Below, piece after piece: positions 28,081-38,390 of a stretch of 64,000 nt of DNA (within the stretch, counting starts at the first letter, position 1; each line of letters opens with the position of its first letter). A program made the translations under genes and the position numbers. The DNA lies in NCBI GenBank assembly GCA_024509875.1, contig JAMPIV010009915.1, positions 62,001 to 126,000 on the forward strand, given 5' to 3'. A model generated the notes under the pieces. It saw only the letters and a list, made by a program, of their open reading frames with translations, ran no database searches and was not told the DNA's origin. The stretch comes from Oreohelix idahoensis (Eukaryota > Mollusca > Gastropoda > Stylommatophora > Oreohelicidae).

Positions 28081-29150
28081 GGAGCATAGGCCTTCAACAA
28101 ACACGTCAAGTTCTTCTGTCACGTGCCATCAGCTCAAGTTCTTATGTCACGTGCCACCAGCTCAAGTTCTTCTGTCATGTGCCATCAGCTCAAGTTCTTC
28201 TGTCACGTGCCATCAGCTCAAGTTCTTCTGTCACGTGCCATCAGCTCAAGTTCTTCTGTCACGTGCCATCAGGTCAAGTTCTTCTGTCACGTGCCATCAG
28301 CTCAAGTTCTTCTGTCACGTGCCATCAGGTCAAGTTCTTCTGTCACGTGCCATCAGCTCAAGTTCTTCTGTAACATGCCATCAAGTCAAGTTCTTCTGTC
28401 ATGTGCCATCAGGTCAAGTTCTTCTGTCACGTGACATCAGGTCAAGTTCTTCTGTCACGTGACATCAGGTCAAGTTCTTCTGTCATGTGACATCAGGTCA
28501 AGTTCTTCTGTCACATGACATCAGGTCAAGTTCTTGTCACGTGACATCAGGTCAAGTTCTTCTGTCACGTGCCATCAGCTCAAGTTCTTCTGTCACGTGC
28601 CATCAGCTCAAGTTCTTCTGTCACGTGACATCAGCTCAAGTTCTTCTGTCACGTGCCATCAGCTCAAGTTCTTCTGTCACGTGCCATCAGCTCAAGTTCT
28701 TCTGTCACGTGCCATCAGCTCAAGTGCTTCTGTCACGTGCCATCAGCTCAAGTTCTTTCCACGTCTTCCTCGTCATTCTCCCTTCTATCTCCAGTTTCTT
28801 CTCCATGCGTGTTTTATTTGGGTCTACCTCGGTCTCTCTGTCCCTGGGGATTCCAGAACAAGGGCTGCCTTGTAATGCTATCAACATGTTTCCTCAGTGT
28901 GTGTAGTATCCATCACCAGCGTCTTCTTCTCATCTGTTGTTCCACTGGCACTTGTCTGGTTCTTGTCAGCAGTTTCACATTGAGGAACTTGTCATACCAC
29001 CTTCTATTCTATTCAAGCACCCGTTTATGATTGTCTAGCTTTTTTGGTTGTGGTTTTAGGTGGTCTCCACGTTTCAAGGCCATACAATAGGACTGACTTG
29101 ACATTTGAGTTGAAGATTTCTATTTTTGCGTTGGACTTGATCATGGGTGA
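28081..29150 (-). pseudogene. RTE-like LINE ORF2 3' fragment containing a 28-bp minisatellite
   Basis: Reading leftwards from about 29150 this parallels the minus-strand LINE at 61.6-62.06 kb: the segment before the VLLYGSE-like motif, the VPVEQ-like region, the RRRRWRW-like region and 'CWNPQG'-like bases follow in the same order with stops and indels. At 28757 the codons for LELMARDRRTWH begin. This stretch has been amplified into a long 28-bp array down to 28108. The original 3' end (matching the GGAGCATAGGCC of the other copy) follows at about 28080-28107. Confidence 0.75.
28108..28756. repeat. 28-bp minisatellite, about 23 copies, with E-box in most units
   Basis: The unit is TTCTTCTGTCACGTGCCATC plus AGCTCAAG, with variants AGGTCAAG and GACATC. 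One unit near 28530 is 3 bp short. Most units contain CACGTG; a few carry CATGTG or CACATG. On the minus strand the unit reads through codons for LELMARDRR, a conserved motif at the C-terminus of the host LINE. Since 28 is not a multiple of 3, all three frames stay open, which explains the overlapping frames seen here. Confidence 0.96.
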
Positions 29151-29489
29151 AATAATCTAATACCGGAATTCTCTCTTGTACACACCTCTTAGATGTTAAT
29201 AGAAAACGCTGTACATTATTTCTGGTGAACATTCAGCACAGAAAGGTTCATCTATTTTGAAATAGCCTAGTTACTCGTGTATTGCTTCAAAAGGAGCACA
29301 GTGCCGTTAATATAAAGGCCTCTTACAGGAAGACTGCACCAAAGTACTTAACGTAGTCTTACAGTTATAATTATATCATCACGTAAACCAAATACCTACA
29401 TACACCACCGCTACAAGAGCATGTGCATGCTTTATGTAGACTTTCTGTAAGTGGGCTAGCTACAGTGGTGGCCCTGCTTCACAGGAAGC
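29151..29489. other. Unassigned, no gene seen
   Basis: Contains words faintly similar to the 2.3-kb LTR family ('accaccgctacaagagc'), too diverged to call. Confidence 0.4.
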
Positions 29490-29700
<211 letters not shown>

Positions 29701-29869
29701 CAATTATGATTGCGTTTTCCCATATATGCTAGATTTATATGATGAAGTTATTAGCTCTATTCACAGTTCTCGTTAGGAGCCTTTTACTACTTGCTTTCCC
29801 AGATTTTGCCTCTTGTAGAGCCCTGGGGTATTTGAGTAGATAAAGAAATAATAAAACTCCTGCTAGCTC

Positions 29870-30230
29870 AGTCCACATCGCATAAGACGACTAAGGTGAG
29901 GTTGTGTATGGGGCTGGTAACCTCATCATCTAAAACAAATTGCTTCAGAAACCACCGCTGCACGAGGATGTACTTTAGGCAGTAAATAAATATTAGACAA
30001 ACATAAAGGTCACGTGTTTTCAGGCACTCGTAAGAAATAAAGAAGTAGAAAACTAGACGACAGAAAAACAACAGACGTGAGTGGCTTACCCAGGACTCGA
30101 ACCCAGGACCTTCCGTGCGACAACCCCGCCTAGCTATGCAAGGGAGTCACACTATCCTACCTGCCATCTAGGCATCACCATAAATGCTTCGATGACGGGT
30201 CACTAGTGCGACCCGCAACACATAACACCG
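29870..30230 (-). mobile_element. Probable SINE/LTR-derived remnants
   Basis: At about 30092-30112 the minus strand has a perfect B box GGTTCGAGTCC within CCTGGGTTCGAGTCCTGGG, a T-arm-like hairpin. The A box and acceptor stem are not convincing, so it is a degraded SINE head rather than a tRNA gene. At 29905-29970, 'ggctggtaacctcatca...accaccgctgcac' resembles a block of the 2.3-kb LTR family (16580-16640). Confidence 0.4.
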
Positions 30231-31997
30231 GAAATTTACCATGGGCAGTCCAGCCTATTAATGACGCAATCACTTCTGTTGTTCCCCTATTATACAGTAT
30301 AGGTCAGACTTACACAACACAAAGACCTTAATACTGTGTCTCGTAACTGATAGAAGACAAAGAACAGTAAGTACAGGACAGAGGGTAGGTTTTGGTATAC
30401 AGTCCTGTACTTAGTGTTTACTCAGTGTTTACCGTTTCATCTAGGCCAAAGAAGACCTTTAAAATGAGTTAATACGACGGTATGGTAGAAAACACATGGA
30501 TCGTGTCGATCGATAGCATCGGTCTATCCGCGCTCCAATGTAATTTACACAAAAGTACACTGTCCACAAGAGATTGACATGTAATTAACCATTACCCAGG
30601 GTCACTACAAATAATGAGCCTTAAGACCGATGTTTCCGACTAGCTGCCTAGTGTATTGAGGGGACCGTCCGTGCCTTTGGGCATCGATCGGGTGGGTTCT
30701 TGATCAAGGAGCGAGTAAACAAGCTGAGGACAGACATTATCTGAATGAACAACCTAACAATTTTAAATTAACATCATTCGTCGTTTTCCTTCTTATTCCG
30801 TATGGAGTATGGAGACACCGCGGAAGCTGGTCCCCTTGCAGGAAGTCTGTACCAAAGCATTCATATACTTTTGCAGTGATCGTTAATGTAACAATTTGTT
30901 TTACACGATGAAATTACCAGCATCACGCACTGCGTCACATTAGTCATGTGGAGGGTGTTAAGTTCTTTTTGCGCGTGTAATTTAAATGTTGAGCACATAT
31001 AAGAAAATATAAATGATTAATTATTTACGCGCTATCATACACCATGTTGAACACAGATGCGCAAACGGGTGCGCTCGGTTGTTGCCAGAGAAAAATTACG
31101 TTCTGTAGAGATATGCCTAATGGCGATGATCTGAGACGGTCGTCTGTGCATGAACCTGATTGTAAACCTTACCTAAATTATGGGAAGCAGTCATGAAATT
31201 AGTAAAAGTCTCCTGGTAAGGAGTATTCACGTTAGCCAATACAGGGCTCGTTTGTGTGTCAATTATTATGATATCTTTGCCATTTGCCGAGATCTGACTG
31301 AACTTCAATACGCAAATGACAGGACGTATTGCTAGTGGGATCCAGAGTCTTACCGAAGTTTATCGGGATTATTCTTCAATGTATTTATAGGGTTACTCCA
31401 CAAAACCCGTCGTTGTAGACAAGCTCCATAACGAAAAAAGCCATGATAGAACTATTTGCCATAACGTTCATCGCCGTCCTTGAGAGGTCGGCAGTTATCT
31501 AGAATGTCGATGAAGTACATGATCAAGATATATATAAGAATGCTATGCACCATGATGCCTCGATGTAATTACCTACGTTATTGATGATGCCTGCTACTAC
31601 TATGATTGAATCTGTATTGCGTCTACGAATACATGTATCGTCCATGTTGAGCCATGAATCCTGCGTACATCTTGTTCCAGTTAGTCAAACTTTATGACTA
31701 CACCATTTGTACGATGTTCTTTGAGTAACTTTGTTTGGTCTATCTTTACGACCCACAATTTGTCGGCCACCTGTAGGTCGACGAGAGCTGATAGTAATTA
31801 AGTCAGCAACAATAATAACATTCGCAAACCGTGCCACTCTTACCCACGCAAGCATATAAATATAAAGACCCCGAACGCATACAACAGAGGGATAGTCGTG
31901 TTCTTTCTTTATTTCCTTTGCGACCCACAGGAACTGTACCAGGCGAATTAGGGGATCTTTATATACTAAGTTAGAGATACGTTTTAACAGATAAGTT
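30231..31997. other. 1.8 kb unassigned DNA
   Basis: No frame with a motif and no clear repeat seen. Confidence 0.5.
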
Positions 31998-32272
31998 TTG
32001 GGAGCCGCGCTGGTGTAATGGTTACCACATTGCGCTGGCGATCAGGTGTTCAAGATTCAAGCCCCGGCGTGAGCATTTTAAGGAATGTCATTAACAGGGA
32101 TTTTGACTGAATAACCTGAATGGTTCCTGAGATAAACCCATTGTGGATGGGAAGGAGCGAAGCTCCTGACCGGGTTGGAAGGAAAGTCCACATGCTCCCC
32201 AGCCTCGCAATGACATGTCTTTGGGCCGAAGGGCTGAAACCCCAAGTGCCGCTGGTAAAGAAAAAAAAAACA
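31998..32272 (+). mobile_element. tRNA-derived SINE with poly-A tail
   Basis: The A box TGGTGTAATGG (about 32014) fits consensus, and a B-box-like GATTCAAGCCC (about 32055) follows at normal spacing. A body of about 190 bp ends in A10 at 32261-32270. Opposite-strand frames of 60-82 codons here are shadows of the SINE. Confidence 0.72.
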
Positions 32273-32455
32273 CCGATAAGGTTTAAATTCTATATTTCTT
32301 ACTAGCAGATATTCCCGGCGTTGCATAAGTAAAAAATGTAACTGAGCTTTTAATAAATATCCTGGTTATCAGATACTTCTGAGTTACTATTATTATCTGA
32401 GTAACCAGGACCAACCCTCCACAGTTAATTATCGGATTAACCCAATAACAACTAT

Positions 32456-32850
32456 CTCACCTCCAGCACATCTACTCCAGTCATGTAGTCATGTCCTCCA
32501 TTGTATCTCTCACCTCCAGCACATCCACTCCAATCATATGCTTCATGATACGTCTCACTCCTAGGACACCTACTCCAACCATGTCCTCCATTGTATCTCT
32601 TATCTCCAGCACATCTACTCTAGTCATGTCCTCCATTTAACCTCCCACCTCCGGCATATCTACTTCAATTATGTCCTTTACTATTCCTCTCACTCCAAGG
32701 ATATCTACCTTTCACCTCCAACACATCTACTTCAATCATGTTCTCTACCATACCTCTCACCTGCAATACATCTATTCTAATCATGTCCTCCACCATACCT
32801 TTCACCTCAATCACATCTACTCCAATCATTTCTTCCATTGTACCTCTTTC
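32456..32850. repeat. 45-bp minisatellite, about 8 diverged copies
   Basis: The unit is CTCACCTCCAGCACATCTAC plus 25 further bases, with 5-20 percent divergence and one partial unit near 32690. Being 15 codons long, it can be read on the minus strand as repeats of the MEDMIGVDVLEV type for three units before a stop. It abuts the left target duplication of solo LTR B. Confidence 0.85.
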
Positions 32851-33737
32851 AGTTCTGTTAGTGTGACAGAACGGGGCAGCCCTCTCGGTCTTTGTTTCAC
32901 TCTGGCAGTATCGGTACAGTTGTGCTACTGATTTTATTGTGTTCTTTCATTTGTCGCACTTTCTTTCTTTTTTTCTGCTATGTGTAGCAGATATTATGTA
33001 TCTTCCTTCTTACACCCATCTCAGGGATAAGTAGACATGTCTGGTTGTTATCCATTTCTCCCTACGTTGCAAGGAGTGGCAACGACCTAACCATATTGGC
33101 TATCGCGGGCGCAGCGGATATCAGTACACAGATTAACACGTAAATCGCCTCTGCGAAGTGCTTAATCACTGATAAGAAACGGGTGCGCTCGTCACCAAAG
33201 CTTGAAATACGGGGAGACAACTGATGGACAGACACAGATAAGAGATTACTTTCTGATAAAAGTAACGATTGTTACATTGGGAACACGTTGTTATATGAGT
33301 TTACCGACATGTTCGTAAGTTTGTACCCAAGGGCAAGCGGATGTTTACCACCCATTTTCAGAAAAGTAATGTTTGAAATTTTGCATTAGCTGAGTCGTGC
33401 AACATATTCAAATCAGATTGGCTGATCCTATGAGGCGCGCATAACAAATGCGTGGGAAGGCAGTGAATATAATCTGACCATTTTCTCAAGCTATTTCAAT
33501 TGAGAAATCGCTTGCCAAGATACCAGACCTTGCTAAACTGAAGAATTAGAATTCAGAATTCCTTCTTAACATAACGGCCACCTTTTACTTGAGAATTTTG
33601 GACAGACTTTCATAGCCCAGGAAATCTCTTCAGATTAAATAAGGAAACCGGGACTGAGGAAACTGAAGGACCACACACGAAGTCAGAGAGGGAACTTATT
33701 ACATTAACGACACTTCAGACGCGTGTAAGAGGCCGAT

Positions 33738-34542
33738 TGTTACGGTAGATTAATTGGCATTGTCTGCTAGAGGTTAGCAGCATGCGATTTTAGGGGTTAC
33801 AACGTTTAATGTAATGTAAAAAGTATTATTAGCCTAGTGAACGCTGTGACGTTTCAGCGTTGGTAGTCACGCACGGTGACCAAGTAACGGGACCCTTTTT
33901 TCAAATGACCGTCAAACGGAGAAGACGTGTCTTTATATTCTTATAGTGTCGGGCAGGAAAGGCCACACGGTTATATTGTATTTTCTCATGGACATGGGTC
34001 AGTCCACTGTTGTGATGAAGAAAGATGAAGTTACAGGTTAGTAATTGACTAAACCTTGTCGAGATGAATTAACAGTCGTTCTTTAATTATACTAGTGCCA
34101 GACGCATAATCTCACTGTCGGTCGTTGGATTTACCAACCACGCGTGCATATAGTTATGTCGTTCTGCCTACAGTAGTTCAGATGTATGAGACAAAGACTG
34201 ATTTGTAAAGGAATCATAGATGAAGTATGAACTGCAATTATTATGTATAATTCTTCATGATGACCATGTGTGAACTGTTCGTGTATGGAATTGATATATT
34301 AAATTTATATGGACTCAAGGAATGACTTATCAAGTCTCTGAACATTTTGGGAATTCAAATCATCATTATCATGGTCACAAGTTAATTTAAACCCACATTC
34401 GCGTACTTAACATCAAAGGCACGAAGCTCTAAAGAAGATGAACTGTAAACCCAGATTACACGATTGACTATCAAGCTCTCAACAATCCGTTGAGCTAATT
34501 TTACCGAACCGCCTGTAAAAACTACTGGCCGCCCCTGCAACA
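33738..34542 (+). repeat. 5' LTR of gypsy element 2
   Basis: 805 bp, TGTTACGG...CTGCAACA. Partner of 42147-43171. Confidence 0.93.
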
Positions 34543-34544
34543 AC

Positions 34545-34562
34545 TGGTTGGCCATTGATGGG
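34545..34562 (+). promoter_or_regulatory. Primer-binding site of gypsy element 2
   Basis: TGGTTGGCCATTGATGGG starts 2 nt after the LTR. TGG pairs with a tRNA CCA end. The tRNA is not identified. Confidence 0.6.
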
Positions 34563-36116
34563 GAACGAAAGAAAGAATTAGTTGGCCATCGCTGAACGAA
34601 AGAAAAAAGGAAAAAAATTTTCTTGTTTACATACTTTTACAAACTGTTTACCATTACAAGAAAGTCACATGATGCGTAAAAACGACGTTCAACGCATGAC
34701 TACGAAATGCCAATCTGACGTCACTACATCATGCGTAGATGCCACGCTCTGAAAGTACAACCGTCAACGCCTTCCAAGTTGATGAAGATTTACCTTATCA
34801 AGAAGACCAGACGATTGAATACGGTTATCAACCAATCAAGAGCAAACAGTACTAGGCATTGATCTAGTCCGTTGATGAACTTGACATCGCCGGAGCCTTT
34901 TAAAGATAAGTTTAGACTTAGGACGATTGTCCGTCATAAAACACAATACTAAGTCCATTTCGCTGTGCAGGCATGTCCTCGCTATTTATTATATATCTAT
35001 GTCATATCTGTTTTTTCCGTTGATGTTGTCCCTTATTTGTGGGTATGGATGGGCGGCGGTTTGGAATGAATAACATGGCTCTGAGGATGCCGATATTTAT
35101 TCTGAATGTTCCTTAAGGCCGTTAGTTAATTGCTTTTAACGAAGAACCCATCGACGACCTTCCGATGATTTTCGTTCGTTCGTAATTGCAATTAATTGAC
35201 CATGTATGTTAGATGTCCAGTCTAGTTATAATTGGGGTATTCTAGTGTATTTAGTTCTAATTTTTATTCAGTTTTGTAACAATGTTTGTAACCTATCGTG
35301 TTTTTTCTGACCTTACTATCATTCAGTTTATATTTTTTGTACAATCGTCAATGAGTCCATGTATACGTCACTAATTTTTGTGTACGCAGGTTAGTTTTCT
35401 ATTCAGTTCATTCTTAATCTCTCACTTCCGTTTTATACCACTTAGTTATAAATGCATTTTTTATTGTGAAAATGTCTTGTCGTATGGTAATACTGTTCTG
35501 TAATCCTTGGTTAACACATTGTATTGTTTGTCTTCATTACATCCTTTTATAATTTAATATTAATGCTATAATTTCTTCATTAATAATAGTGTAGATGAAT
35601 ATGATTAAATTTTTATGACTTTTAAGGAGGAATTAGGGACTTTGCACATATTTGCAGTAGTGGTCCAAGAAATGGGCAATGCACTTTATAGCTCATGATT
35701 ATGGCATAATATACCATGATTAATTATTATAACTTTATAACATATTAAGACATATTAAATGTTAATTAGTACATTTTCTCATTACTACATTGTAAACTTA
35801 ATAACTATTAAGATTAAATAACCTAATTGTTTAGGGATAATACCCATAATTATTGAATACTAATATTAAGTGCATGATATAATTTCAGCACCTTATATAA
35901 CTAACTATCATAACTATTTATGATAGATATTAGTTGATATATATAATATTTTTACAAAATATTATAGATTTGTGGAACTTATAAATAACAATACAGGAAT
36001 ATTGCAATTTCTTATATTGATTATTCATTCGTTGAGTAATTAGAATTATCGACATAGATTCTATTGGTGATTACTAAACATAAGTAATTGAATACTTAAA
36101 TAAATCAACTTCAAGA
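34563..36116 (+). other. Long leader of gypsy element 2
   Basis: About 1.55 kb, AT-rich, without a credible ORF, between the primer site and gag. Unusually long compared with the 0.5-kb leader of element 1. Confidence 0.6.
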
Positions 36117-38390
36117 ATGCTTACCTTGGATCATTTCATTAAAATTGGAAAAGATTGTAACAAAAAGGGAGATGCACTCCTGGAATTTGCGGAACAACAA
36201 CTTGCAAAATATAAGGCAGAGATGGAAGAACTTGAAAGAAAAGAGGCTGAAAGGAAAGCTATTGCTAAGGCAGAGATGGAAGAACTTGAAAGAAAAGAGG
36301 CTGAAAAGAAAGCTATTGCTAAGGAAGAGGAAGAAAGAAAGGTGGCAAGAGATGAAATCCTACGGATTGAAGAAGAGAATAAATTGAAACGACAGGAAAT
36401 CATACTGCAGCAAGAAATGGAATTGCAACGGCTTAAATTGGAAACAGCAAAACTTAATTCGCAGGGTGCTGCAGCAAGCCAAAATGATAATGCTCAATCG
36501 GGATCTTCTTCCAACCGACTTAAGGGCAATTATTACTTTAAGCTACCACCTTTCAAATTACACGTGGACGATTTGTCATCATGGCTGGCGCGCTTTGAGG
36601 ATATATGTAAGGTCAATAACCTTGACAAAACAGCATGGGCACTTAAACTCAAGGAATTTCTGGATGGCGAACCTGCAAGTGCAGCACAAAATATTGATCC
36701 GACATTAGCCACAGACTATGAGGCCATTAAGACTTTGTTATTACGTCGGTTCCATTTGAACGAAGAGGCATGTAGATTACGTTTCAAAAGTTTGTTGCCA
36801 GATAATAATAAAGACTTTACAGGTTTTATCGCTAACATACGCAATACTTTTAACAGATGGGTTGAACTAGCAGGTGTCAACAAATCTTACGACAAGTTAG
36901 TCGATTTGTTATTGAGGGATAAAGTGTTATCTTCTGTCAGCCCACCGTTCTTTGCTTATCTGCAAGAACGGAAACCAGAAACTATTGATGAGTTAGAAAA
37001 AATTTCTTTAAATTACTGCACCGCTCATCCGAATGCTAACATTTCTGGCTCGTTGATAAGAGAACCACTTCCTGTAGCCTCCAATATGGCATATCAGATT
37101 AATAACAAACCTAGAACACACAGTGTGGACAGAGGTAGGTTCAAAGGAAACTATGACATTAATTTTCATAAGGGACGTAATAGCTTTAACAATAACTTTA
37201 ATAGAGGAAGACCACAAAACAGAAATTATTCACCTCAGTCCAGATACAACAGTAATCCACGTAACTCAAGTTATAATCGTTCATATAATGATAATAACGG
37301 TAACAATTGGAACAACAGCGATAATTATAACTCGAGACATCGAGATAACAGTTACAATAGAGGACAACGGAATAATTCAACTGATTATTCTCGTCATCGT
37401 TCTCATTCTCGTAGATCGACAAATTATAATCATAATACAGGGGCAGCCGTTACTACTGCTACAACCCCTGGGGTTCAGAGTTCACCTACTAATAACAAAA
37501 TACATTCCTCGTCTACTTGTTTTGCAATGAATTATAACGTGGCAATAAGTTGCCCAAAATGTAATCTTATATTTCAGAAGGCAAAAGAGACAGTTCTGAA
37601 CTGCGGACACATTCTACCAGAAGTCAGTCTAGCAGTCAATGACGGAACAGGCTCGCTGATCTTCAACAGAGGAAATGTTAATGGATCCGTTGTCTCAGTT
37701 TTAAGAGATTCGGGATCGACAACGATCGGAATCCGTCAGTCACTTGTTCATCCAAATTGTGCAACTGGAGAACATGTCAGGTGCATGACCTTTGGTGGAA
37801 CCATAGAATATTATCCAACTGCTATTATACATATTGATACACCTTTTTTCACAGGGAACGTTAAAGCATGCATGTTAAGAAACCCAATTGCCGACCTTAT
37901 GGTGGGATGCATACACGGAAGTAAAGATTGCACACCAGAAGAGATTATTGAATGGGAAAAAAATAATCTATGCATCGGAAATGCAGTAATAACCAGAGCA
38001 CATACAAAAAAATTAGAAACTATGGACACTGAAAACAAGGAAACAGACAAACATGAAAGTATCGAGGTTCATTCTGCTATTGACCGAGTATCCTTTGCTG
38101 CAAAACAGAAGGAAGACAGGTCATTAACAAAATTTTTTGCACTGGTAGACAAAGTTGGCAATCTTGCTATGAACAATAATAATAGTCATTGGTTTATTAT
38201 TAAAAATGACATTCTACTAAGATGTGTTATGGATAAAACTCATGTAAGACAACAGGTCATGGTACCTTTTGCTTTTAGACAGTACATACTTCAACACGCA
38301 CATGATTCTAAGTGCGCAGGTCACATGGGATATACTCGGACACGTTCTCGAGTATTATCTTCTTTTTTTTGGGCCAGGAGTGTCACGTGA
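36117..38390 (+). CDS. Gag-protease-integrase N-terminus, gypsy element 2
   Basis: The ATG at 36117. Residues about 30-125 are a Glu/Lys/Arg-rich coiled coil containing an 18-residue tandem duplication (KAEMEELERKEAERKAIA and its near copy). A Gag capsid-like domain follows at about 140-300 (FKLPPFKLHVDDLSSWLARF). A long basic Asn/Arg/Tyr-rich region at about 345-445 probably serves RNA binding. A Cys motif (CPKC...LNCGH, near 480-500) replaces the usual CCHC knuckle. The protease active site is DSGS at residues 531-534. The frame then enters the integrase zinc domain (HDSKCAGHMGY) and ends early at 38390 because of a shift at the T8 run at 38363-38370. Confidence 0.88.
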   Translation: MLTLDHFIKIGKDCNKKGDALLEFAEQQLAKYKAEMEELERKEAERKAIAKAEMEELERKEAEKKAIAKEEEERKVARDEILRIEEENKLKRQEIILQQEMELQRLKLETAKLNSQGAAASQNDNAQSGSSSNRLKGNYYFKLPPFKLHVDDLSSWLARFEDICKVNNLDKTAWALKLKEFLDGEPASAAQNIDPTLATDYEAIKTLLLRRFHLNEEACRLRFKSLLPDNNKDFTGFIANIRNTFNRWVELAGVNKSYDKLVDLLLRDKVLSSVSPPFFAYLQERKPETIDELEKISLNYCTAHPNANISGSLIREPLPVASNMAYQINNKPRTHSVDRGRFKGNYDINFHKGRNSFNNNFNRGRPQNRNYSPQSRYNSNPRNSSYNRSYNDNNGNNWNNSDNYNSRHRDNSYNRGQRNNSTDYSRHRSHSRRSTNYNHNTGAAVTTATTPGVQSSPTNNKIHSSSTCFAMNYNVAISCPKCNLIFQKAKETVLNCGHILPEVSLAVNDGTGSLIFNRGNVNGSVVSVLRDSGSTTIGIRQSLVHPNCATGEHVRCMTFGGTIEYYPTAIIHIDTPFFTGNVKACMLRNPIADLMVGCIHGSKDCTPEEIIEWEKNNLCIGNAVITRAHTKKLETMDTENKETDKHESIEVHSAIDRVSFAAKQKEDRSLTKFFALVDKVGNLAMNNNNSHWFIIKNDILLRCVMDKTHVRQQVMVPFAFRQYILQHAHDSKCAGHMGYTRTRSRVLSSFFWARSVT

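Noticed and set aside
28123..28906. Three overlapping Ser/His-rich repeat proteins
   Set aside because: All frames of a 28-bp minisatellite are open because 28 is not a multiple of 3 and the unit lacks stops; the source is LINE antisense.
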